From JAPUDS01 sp964536265 (GTDB lineage Bacteria > Patescibacteriota > Saccharimonadia > Saccharimonadales > Saccharimonadaceae): 64,000 bases of DNA. The translations under genes were made by a program, and so were the position numbers. Position 1 is the first letter of the stretch. Each line of letters begins with the position of its first letter. Positions 59,117 to 64,000 of this stretch are shown one piece after another. The stretch spans positions 68,713-132,712 of the forward strand of contig CAZHVV010000002.1 in NCBI GenBank assembly GCA_964536265.1, in the 5' to 3' direction. The notes beneath the pieces were generated by a model. It did no database searches and had not been told where the DNA came from. It saw only the letters and a list, made by a program, of their open reading frames with translations.

Positions 59117-59206
59117 TGTCCCACCCCTGTTTTGCATCATTAAAACTATTACCATAAGCTTATCACATTGGCCACTGACTTGTGAAGCATAGAGGGGTGA
59201 ATGTAG

Positions 59207-59212
59207 TATGAT
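59207..59212 (+). promoter_or_regulatory. -10 box of the phosphosugar isomerase gene
   Basis: TATGAT ending 11 bases before the ATG at 59224 and 5 before an in-frame GTG at 59218. Confidence 0.4.
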
Positions 59213-59223
59213 GGTAAGTGCTT

Positions 59224-60273
59224 ATGGATATTCTAGACAACCTAAAACAAATTACTGAACGCGACATACACGGCACACTTGGCCTTATTGCCGAAGCACC
59301 TCAACAACTACTCGCTGATGTGCACGTCGAAAATCTCCCAAAAACACTGCCATCCTTCACTTCGATTGTCATTGCAGGCATGGGTGGGTCTGCTCTTGCG
59401 GCTGACACAATGCGTGACTGGCTGAATCTGCCATTGCCATTTCAAGTCGTCAAAGACTACACGCTCCCCGCATATGTTGGTTCATCAACACTTGTAATCG
59501 TATGTAGTTTCTCTGGCAATACCGAAGAGACGTTGAACGCTTTAGACGATGCTCGTTCCCACAAAGCACACGTTGTGATTGCTGCAGGGAAGGGCAAACT
59601 AATCGAGATTGCTCATAATGAACATTTGCCGTACATTGAAATGCCATATGACGGTGTCACACCACGCATGTTTATGCCGCTAAACCTCCGTGCATTTGTC
59701 GAAGTTTTCATCGCCTACGGCCTGCTTGATAGCAGTGTCCACAGCGAACTTGCCTCCGCAGCCGCAAATCTTAGTCAAATCGCAAGCATATGGGGGCCAA
59801 AGGTGCCATACGCACGAAATATTGCCAAACAGATTGCCTGGCACTGTGCTGGTAAAACCCCTGTTATATATGCAGGTTCACGTTTCCGTTCCATCGCCTA
59901 TAAGTGGAAGATTGCGTTCAATGAGACGGCGAAAAACGTTGCTTTTTGTAACGAACTCCCTGAGTTTAATCATAATGAATTTCTCGGCTGGACCTCACAT
60001 CCAGACGAAAAACCATACGCCGTCTTGGCGCTGCAATCCAGTTTTGACCACCCACGCGTCACGAAGAGATTCACCATTTCTGACCGACTCCTTAGTGGTA
60101 TGCGACCAAAAGCTGTCGATATCCACCTCGAGGGCGAGACGATGATTGAACAAATGATCTGGGGCGTTGTTCTGGCAGACTATACAAGTATTTACCTCGC
60201 GATTCTCAATGGCGTCGAGCCTTCCGCCGTCACATTGATTGAGAAATTCAAAACTGAACTAGCTAATTCGTAG
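59224..60273 (+). CDS. Bifunctional phosphoglucose/phosphomannose isomerase
   Basis: 349 residues from the ATG at 59224 (GTG at 59218 is an alternative). Two SIS domains: GMGGSALAADTMRDWL and IVCSFSGNTEETL in the first; ARNIAKQIAW, VIYAGSRFRSIAYKWKIAFNETAK and LPEFNHNEFLGW in the second. The family interconverts glucose-6-P, fructose-6-P and mannose-6-P, and is typical of archaea and CPR bacteria. With the PMM-like and epimerase genes this gives a hexose-phosphate set. Its end overlaps the convergent HIT gene by 15 bases. Confidence 0.92.
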   Translation: MDILDNLKQITERDIHGTLGLIAEAPQQLLADVHVENLPKTLPSFTSIVIAGMGGSALAADTMRDWLNLPLPFQVVKDYTLPAYVGSSTLVIVCSFSGNTEETLNALDDARSHKAHVVIAAGKGKLIEIAHNEHLPYIEMPYDGVTPRMFMPLNLRAFVEVFIAYGLLDSSVHSELASAAANLSQIASIWGPKVPYARNIAKQIAWHCAGKTPVIYAGSRFRSIAYKWKIAFNETAKNVAFCNELPEFNHNEFLGWTSHPDEKPYAVLALQSSFDHPRVTKRFTISDRLLSGMRPKAVDIHLEGETMIEQMIWGVVLADYTSIYLAILNGVEPSAVTLIEKFKTELANS

Positions 60274-60660
60274 CTTCTCGGCCATTGCTGCGAGTGCGGT
60301 ATGGTCGGGTTCTGCGCTCATATCTGGTAGAACACGATATTCACCGCCCTTAGAGAAGGGGAATACCTTAACGTGTGCATGATTTGCAACATCCATACCC
60401 TCAATCATTACTCCGACGCGGTCCTTCTGAGGGAAGATTTCTCGTAGTTTTCTGCCGACTTTCTGCACTGTGGACATTAATGCAGTGTAGTCATCATTTT
60501 CAAGATCCCAGACAAAAGCAACCTGTTTCTTTGGTACAACAAGGACTTGACCTGGCTGAATAGGGTGTATGTCAAGAATGGCAAGTGTTTTTTCATCTTC
60601 ATAAATTTTGTGACACGGAATATCACCGTTGATGATTTTGGTAAAGATTGATTGTTCCAT
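60259..60660 (-). CDS. HIT-family nucleotide hydrolase
   Basis: 133 residues from the ATG at 60660. SIFTKIINGDIPCHKIYEDE start and HPIQPGQVLVVPKKQ are typical. The histidine triad reads NHAHVKVF: two His kept, the third replaced by Lys; the middle, nucleophilic His is present. Hydrolyses or transfers nucleoside phosphoramidates or dinucleotides. TATACT ends 6 bases before the ATG, directly after the tRNA terminator. Confidence 0.9.
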   Translation of the reverse strand: MEQSIFTKIINGDIPCHKIYEDEKTLAILDIHPIQPGQVLVVPKKQVAFVWDLENDDYTALMSTVQKVGRKLREIFPQKDRVGVMIEGMDVANHAHVKVFPFSKGGEYRVLPDMSAEPDHTALAAMAEKLRIS

Positions 60661-60666
60661 AGCCTT

Positions 60667-60672
60667 AGTATA
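60667..60672 (-). promoter_or_regulatory. HIT gene -10 box, predicted leaderless
   Basis: Minus-strand TATACT ending 6 bases before the ATG at 60660, placed right after the U tract of the tRNA-Ser(CGA) terminator. Confidence 0.55.
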
Positions 60673-60679
60673 CAAAAAT

Positions 60680-60696
60680 CTCAGCAATTTGCTGAG
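60680..60696 (-). terminator. tRNA-Ser(CGA) terminator
   Basis: CTCAGCAA (60680-60687), 1 base, TTGCTGAG (60689-60696); minus strand continues ATTTTTG. Confidence 0.8.
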
Positions 60697-60705
60697 AAAT
60701 CTGTA

Positions 60706-60793
60706 TGGCGGAGAGGGAGGGATTCGAACCCTCGATGAGTTGCCCCATACCGCTTTTCGAGAGCGGCCAGTTCAACCACTCCTGCACCTCTCC
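60706..60793 (-). tRNA. tRNA-Ser (anticodon CGA)
   Basis: Acceptor GGAGAGG with CCTCTCC, discriminator G, encoded CCA. Anticodon stem CCGCT/AGCGG, loop CTCGAAA gives CGA. Long variable arm and GAGGGTTCGAATCCCTC T arm. 88 bases with CCA. Confidence 0.95.
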
Positions 60794-60834
60794 ATGCTTT
60801 ATGCAGTATACATGAATATAACAGGGGTGTACAT

Positions 60835-61083
60835 TCAGCTCTGATTCTCAAGAAGTTCTAAATCGACCTGTAAATCGTCGTATTTTGCTCGCATGGCTTT
60901 CTTCGCATCTTCAACGCCATTGGCATAGAACGATGGTGCGAGGTTTTCGGTCACGATGTCTATCACGTCTTGCGCAGCAATAACTCCCACCCCCGACTCT
61001 CCGATGTCATCTATCCGAGCAATGACCTCATCGAGGCATTTCTTGCGAACTTCATCGCTATATACGTCCCATTTTCGTTTCAT
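60835..61083 (-). CDS. DUF2164-family protein
   Basis: 82 residues. EVRKKCLDEVIARIDD, a GVGVIAAQDVIDIVTENLAPSFY stretch in parts, NGVEDAKKAM: the DUF2164 pattern. Small soluble protein of unknown function. TATACT ends 7 bases before the ATG. Confidence 0.87.
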   Translation of the reverse strand: MKRKWDVYSDEVRKKCLDEVIARIDDIGESGVGVIAAQDVIDIVTENLAPSFYANGVEDAKKAMRAKYDDLQVDLELLENQS

Positions 61084-61090
61084 ACTTACT

Positions 61091-61096
61091 AGTATA
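61091..61096 (-). promoter_or_regulatory. DUF2164 gene -10 box, predicted leaderless
   Basis: Minus-strand TATACT ending 7 bases before the ATG at 61083. Confidence 0.55.
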
Positions 61097-61124
61097 ACCC
61101 CCCAAGAGGGTATACATCGCGTGT

Positions 61125-61778
61125 CTATATGGCCATTTCTTCGAGTATCTTCACAACCTCTATAGGGTTTTTGGCATATATGTCAGCACCTTTTTGCTCG
61201 TAGCCAGGCAGTAGGTTGCAACGCAGGCCAATAGTAAATGCACCTGATGCTTTCGCGGCTTCTATGCCAACATTGGAATCTTCTAGAATCACTGTTTCTT
61301 CTGGACTCACACCAAGTGCTGTCATTGCAGCTAAATACCCGTCAGGCGAAGGTTTATGGGCCAAATCATCACGCTCAAACAGAGAAATAACAAGTTCAAC
61401 ATCATCCGCAAACGGCAACCGTTCTAACATAAATTCTATCCAACTACGCTCCGATGCCGATACAATGCCGACGTTATATTCGTTTTTCAATAGATACGCC
61501 CCGAGTTGCTCAATATCTTTTGTTATTGGCGCATCCCTGTAGATATCAGGTGCAAGAGCACTAACTGCTGAGTCATATTCTTCTCGCGTTACAGTTGCGC
61601 CAAATGCGCGTGCCTTTTTATAATTTTCTTCTCTGTTAGAGCCAATACCTGCACCCATTTTTTGAGCAATCTCTCGTCCAAACAAGCGTTCGTAAACTAC
61701 AGGTTTTCGCTCTGCCCAAAGCCGATCACTATCGATAAGCACTCCGTCCATGTCAAACAAAAATACTTTCTTCTTCAT
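61125..61778 (-). CDS. HAD hydrolase (beta-phosphoglucomutase/phosphatase-like)
   Basis: 217 residues from the ATG at 61778; the longer open frame upstream runs into tRNA-derived sequence. FLFDMDGVLIDSD (both Asp), VGIVSASERSW, the Lys in HKPSPDGYLAAM and VILEDSNVGIEAAKASG are the four HAD motifs. Cap domain ~15-85. Acts on a sugar phosphate by family; the exact one unknown. TATACT ends 7 bases before the ATG. Confidence 0.9.
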   Translation of the reverse strand: MKKKVFLFDMDGVLIDSDRLWAERKPVVYERLFGREIAQKMGAGIGSNREENYKKARAFGATVTREEYDSAVSALAPDIYRDAPITKDIEQLGAYLLKNEYNVGIVSASERSWIEFMLERLPFADDVELVISLFERDDLAHKPSPDGYLAAMTALGVSPEETVILEDSNVGIEAAKASGAFTIGLRCNLLPGYEQKGADIYAKNPIEVVKILEEMAI

Positions 61779-61785
61779 ACGCAAA

Positions 61786-61791
61786 AGTATA
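61786..61791 (-). promoter_or_regulatory. HAD gene -10 box, predicted leaderless
   Basis: Minus-strand TATACT ending 7 bases before the ATG at 61778. Confidence 0.55.
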
Positions 61792-61800
61792 CTACAACAG

Positions 61801-61817
61801 GGTACACCCGGCGCGAT
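61801..61817 (-). pseudogene. Exact 17-base copy of the tRNA-Arg 3' end
   Basis: GGTACACCCGGCGCGAT (plus-strand reading) equals 62003-62019 inside tRNA-Arg(GCG). The rest of a tRNA is not recognisable; a T-arm-like GGTTCGAAT lies between the two copies (around 61944-61952). Confidence 0.6.
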
Positions 61818-61962
61818 ATCGCTCCACTTCGTTTCGCTCCTCCGTTCACAAAGGGTCGAAAGCAAGCTTCCCTAGTTCCTTTGTTCACTTCGCCGAACGG
61901 CACGACTACGGTATTTTCCTAGCGGAAAATCCCTGCCGTGTATTCGAACCGGGCCAAGTAAT

Positions 61963-62005
61963 ACCATAGAAAAAAGACTAGATGAACTAGTCTTTTTTCT
62001 ATGGT
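61963..62005 (-). terminator. tRNA-Arg terminator, 19-bp inverted repeat
   Basis: Perfect 19-bp arms (61963-61981 and 61987-62005) around loop ATGAA. The core AAAAAAGACTAG/CTAGTCTTTTTT gives a U tract on either strand. The outer arm includes the encoded CCA end of the tRNA. Confidence 0.85.
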
Positions 62006-62078
62006 ACACCCGGCGCGATTCGAACGCACGACCTTCGGCTCCGCAAGCCGACGCTCTATCCAGCTGAGCTACGGGTGC
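62002..62078 (-). tRNA. tRNA-Arg (anticodon GCG)
   Basis: Acceptor GCACCCG with CGGGTGT, discriminator A, encoded CCA. D arm GCTCAGCTGGATAGAGC; anticodon stem TCGGC/GCCGA with loop TTGCGGA gives GCG; T arm GTGCGTTCGAATCGCGC. The unmodified GCG anticodon reads CGC/CGT without the usual A34-to-inosine route. Confidence 0.94.
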
Positions 62079-62151
62079 TTGTTCGCACCCTTCGCTTTTC
62101 AACAGCTGTCTCGAGCGTGACGCTGATTTTCATCAAACGGCTTCGCCTTGG

Positions 62152-62169
62152 CAGCTGAGCTACGGGTGC
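62152..62169 (-). pseudogene. Exact 18-base copy of the tRNA-Arg 5' end
   Basis: CAGCTGAGCTACGGGTGC (plus-strand reading) equals 62061-62078, the acceptor 5' strand and D arm. It lies 91 bases upstream of the intact gene. The sequence between (62079-62151) has no T arm. Nothing else was found in 62079-62295. Confidence 0.65.
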
Positions 62170-62295
62170 AAGTCGTAGTCATCAGACCCCATAAGGGGCC
62201 ATGACTACGCAACTAGAAGGTACAACTCAGACAATGAAGCCCAAGAACAGGAGCTAGTGTAGCATTTTTTTAAGAGGTCGGCAACTGTTGCGTAT

Positions 62296-62919
62296 CTAGA
62301 AATGTAAACGACTAGTCAACTGGTCAATCAAGTCAGGAGCAACATGTTCCATTGGCAATAACGCGCCCAATATATCGACAATTTGTTCACCATATTCAGG
62401 CGGAAAGTGCACGTTGACACTTGGGGCGAATCGTTTGTTTGGCAATAGTGTCACCGAATATACAGCACCCTCCTGTATAACCCCGAAAGCACGAAAATCA
62501 CGCAAGGAAAAGGTTTTGTCATTCACCATTAATGATTCGAAGCTTAAACGATAATTCATGCTTTTCGCAGGACGGCGCGCAATGACGGCAATCGCAATTG
62601 CCATGACAACCACCAAAATAGCAAACGTGATGTCCTGTATAAGGAAGATTGCAACTGCGAGAAGTGCAAGGGTAGCGAGACCAAGCCCAATAAACCATAT
62701 GGTCGTTTTTTCTCTATCGATGTATTCGGAGGCTTGCCACTCAATCACTTGAGCCACGCTAGGCTGCGCGGCGGCAGGGAAGCTGTCGGGAACATTAGTC
62801 TGCACTTCAGGGGCGGTGTAGGCGCTCTGAAACGGTGTGGCGGGTGCTGGAGGGGCTTCACTACCGTTCGGTACAACTGGTTGCTCGGAAATTGTCTGCT
62901 GCGAAGGTTGTTCTTGCAT
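62296..62919 (-). CDS. Membrane protein with two spans, unknown
   Basis: 207 residues from the second ATG (62919), because a TATAAT ends 6 bases before it and overlaps the place where the first ATG (62925) would need its leader. N-terminal ~60 residues Pro/Ala/Gln-rich; then EWQASEYIDREKTTIWFIGL, two spans (~78-118), and a C-terminal domain with MNYRLSFESLMVNDKTF in parts and DFRAFGVI. A membrane-associated PH-like domain is possible. Common in CPR; no function known to me. Confidence 0.72.
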   Translation of the reverse strand: MQEQPSQQTISEQPVVPNGSEAPPAPATPFQSAYTAPEVQTNVPDSFPAAAQPSVAQVIEWQASEYIDREKTTIWFIGLGLATLALLAVAIFLIQDITFAILVVVMAIAIAVIARRPAKSMNYRLSFESLMVNDKTFSLRDFRAFGVIQEGAVYSVTLLPNKRFAPSVNVHFPPEYGEQIVDILGALLPMEHVAPDLIDQLTSRLHF

Positions 62920-62925
62920 GTCCAT

Positions 62926-62931
62926 ATTATA
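62926..62931 (-). promoter_or_regulatory. -10 box of the 62296-62919 gene, predicted leaderless
   Basis: Minus-strand TATAAT ending 6 bases before the ATG at 62919. Confidence 0.55.
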
Positions 62932-62956
62932 CCACTAGCACTTTTACTCATCGAGG

Positions 62957-62988
62957 GTAAATAATGACCCGGAAAGGTCATTATTTAC
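62957..62988 (-). terminator. Terminator of the alpha/beta hydrolase gene
   Basis: GTAAATAATGACC (62957-62969), loop CGGAAA, GGTCATTATTTAC (62976-62988): perfect 13-bp stem ending in TTATTTAC on either strand. Confidence 0.75.
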
Positions 62989-63028
62989 TTAGCAGAGTGG
63001 TATCTACGAGCCTAGAAGAAACCTTGTA

Positions 63029-63589
63029 TCAATAGATTGATGCAATAATCGTTAGTAAATCTGGAAATTGTTTATATTCTGGGCTGAGTTCGGTGTTGAA
63101 ATGTCCTTGCCCCTCAAAGAGTAAAAGCTCGGCATCTAGTTCTTCTGCTAAGTAATCTGCTTGCTCGAGGGGTACGTAAGGGTCGTTGTCAGAGTGAATC
63201 AAGATAAAGCTACCACAACGGGCCTTGATTACCTTAAAATCAAACGGCTCTTCAAATAAACCGGTTAGCGTATTCAAGCCTAGATCATCTTTGAACGCGC
63301 TCACAAGGATAGCTGCTTTTATAACAATATCGCTCGATAGATGCTGGAGTAAATGGAATATCTCAACAGCACCAGAAGAGTGTCCAATAACTACTGTGTC
63401 TGAGTCGATAACAAAATCCTTATTGTCGAGAATAAAGGCCGTATATGTTTTTGCATTGGGTGTATCTGCCCCTGGTAGTTGTGGTAACCACACTTCATGG
63501 CCATCACCAATTAACTTCCCTTTCAGCCACATGAACCAATTAGCACCTGGCGAGGCGTCTGTTCCATGAAGGATGAGAAATTTTGTCAT
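63029..63589 (-). CDS. RBBP9/YdeN-type alpha/beta hydrolase
   Basis: 186 residues. LILHGTDASPGANW start, nucleophile Ser in VVIGHSSGAVE, Asp in HSDNDPYVPLEQA and His in GQGHFN: a complete serine-hydrolase triad. PQLPGADTPNAKTY fits the RBBP9/YdeN family. Substrate unknown. TACTAT with a TGT extension ends 6 bases before the ATG. Confidence 0.88.
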   Translation of the reverse strand: MTKFLILHGTDASPGANWFMWLKGKLIGDGHEVWLPQLPGADTPNAKTYTAFILDNKDFVIDSDTVVIGHSSGAVEIFHLLQHLSSDIVIKAAILVSAFKDDLGLNTLTGLFEEPFDFKVIKARCGSFILIHSDNDPYVPLEQADYLAEELDAELLLFEGQGHFNTELSPEYKQFPDLLTIIASIY

Positions 63590-63595
63590 ATCCCT

Positions 63596-63601
63596 ATAGT
63601 A
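63596..63601 (-). promoter_or_regulatory. -10 box of the alpha/beta hydrolase gene, predicted leaderless
   Basis: Minus-strand TGT-TACTAT ending 6 bases before the ATG at 63589. GGG between them cannot act as a normal ribosome site on so short a leader. Confidence 0.45.
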
Positions 63602-63665
63602 ACAGAGGAGGGGATATTGCTACGCAATTGGCAGTAGTTTAAATCACGCGCTAAAAGATAGAAAA

Positions 63666-63682
63666 ACGACCACAAGGGTCGT
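63666..63682 (-). terminator. tRNA-Ser(GCT) terminator
   Basis: ACGACC (63666-63671), loop ACAAG, GGTCGT (63677-63682); on the minus strand followed by TTTTTC. Confidence 0.8.
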
Positions 63683-63692
63683 GTTCCTATCT

Positions 63693-63785
63693 TGGCGGAG
63701 GAGGGGAGATTCGAACTCCCGCACCAGATCTCTCCAGTCTAACGATTTAGCAAACCGTCCCCTTCAGCCACTTGGGTACTCCTCC
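63693..63785 (-). tRNA. tRNA-Ser (anticodon GCT)
   Basis: Acceptor GGAGGAG with CTCCTCC, discriminator G, encoded CCA. Anticodon stem ACGGT/ATCGT, loop TTGCTAA gives GCT. Long variable arm (GACTGGAGAGATCTGGTGC). 93 bases with CCA. Confidence 0.95.
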
Positions 63786-63827
63786 TTGTTGGGTTCTTGT
63801 AGATCACGGTGCATATGTATTCCACGC

Positions 63828-63881
63828 TAGCAAACCATCAATTGATTTGCGTTTCACGCAGAAGCCACCTGGGTACCGCCT
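63828..63881 (-). pseudogene. Decayed 5'-half copy of tRNA-Ser(GCT)
   Basis: TAGCAAACC (63828-63836) equals the anticodon region of the intact gene (63748-63756), and AGCCACCTGGGTACCGCCT (63863-63881) matches its D arm and acceptor with few changes (63767-63785). The spacing is 26 instead of about 10 bases, so an insertion broke the D/anticodon junction. No T arm or CCA. Nothing else is evident in 63882-64000. Confidence 0.5.
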
Positions 63882-64000
63882 CGATCAAAACGTGTCTTAA
63901 TCGAACGCACTTAGATGATTACTGCTTTTGCACTTCGGCCGTCAAAATACATTTCTGCACTTCTCCAGCTCGGATTATTGTACCACAAAAACAGAGATGG

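Noticed and set aside
1..64000. CRISPR arrays, insertion sequences or prophage genes
   Set aside because: No direct-repeat/spacer array, transposase, integrase or phage structural gene was recognised in the window.

Overview
The window reads as a chromosomal segment of a member of the Candidate Phyla Radiation (Patescibacteria), most likely Saccharibacteria-like. This is inferred from the small, tightly packed genes, the standard genetic code (TGA and TAA are both used as stops), reduced metabolic content, and protein types typical of that group. Examples are a LytR_C protein, DUF916-like exported proteins, a degenerate DHH protein next to truB and rpsO, a bifunctional phosphoglucose/phosphomannose isomerase, and a WhiB-family regulator. 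No marker gene fixes the genus.

Layout. 1-1266 is the 3' part of a LAETG-anchored repeat surface protein. 1326-7141 holds housekeeping genes (rpsO, truB, a DHH-like protein, rpsT, holA, mutM). 7193-17961 is a block of about ten exported or membrane proteins, all on the minus strand: a pentapeptide-repeat protein, a LytR_C protein, a 1229-residue beta-helix protein, two DUF916-like membrane-anchored proteins, a LamG protein, an Ig-like protein, and two tandem paralogs that resemble WxL-type surface proteins. 18055-30248 (minus) carries a possible nuclease, a HAD phosphatase, a P-loop kinase, a Nudix hydrolase, polA, whiB, two unrecognised paralogous genes, a dephospho-CoA kinase-like gene, rpoD and dnaG. 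30307-37372 holds small membrane or enzyme genes, orn, gdhA, mscL and argS. 37394-44388 has a fused sucC-sucD gene, a helical-repeat protein and pyrG with a possible leader peptide. 44546-56559 has tRNA-Ser(GGA), a MacB-type ABC exporter, valS, femX, tsaD, a MurE-type ligase, an amidinotransferase-fold enzyme, and a PMM-like plus epimerase pair. 56571-58617 is groESL behind a CIRCE operator. The rest holds sugar-phosphate isomerase, HIT, DUF2164, HAD and hydrolase genes and three more tRNA genes (Ser-CGA, Arg-GCG, Ser-GCT).

The most striking signals are three. (1) The whiB gene and the two unrecognised genes upstream of it each carry the same promoter element: AACAGA, seven bases, ATGC, then directly the TTG of the -35 box, followed by a well-placed -10. 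The two unrecognised proteins look like distant paralogs, so this appears to be a self-contained WhiB-linked regulon. (2) More than fifteen genes have a sigma70-type -10 hexamer ending 6-8 bases before the start codon and no Shine-Dalgarno sequence, which predicts leaderless mRNAs; other genes keep strong Shine-Dalgarno sites. (3) The exported block resembles, in component types, the WxL/DUF916/LPXTG surface systems of Firmicutes. Other notable points are a DnaG with all four zinc ligands replaced, a SucC-SucD fusion, a possible attenuator with leader peptide before pyrG, and exact tRNA-end fragments around tRNA genes.
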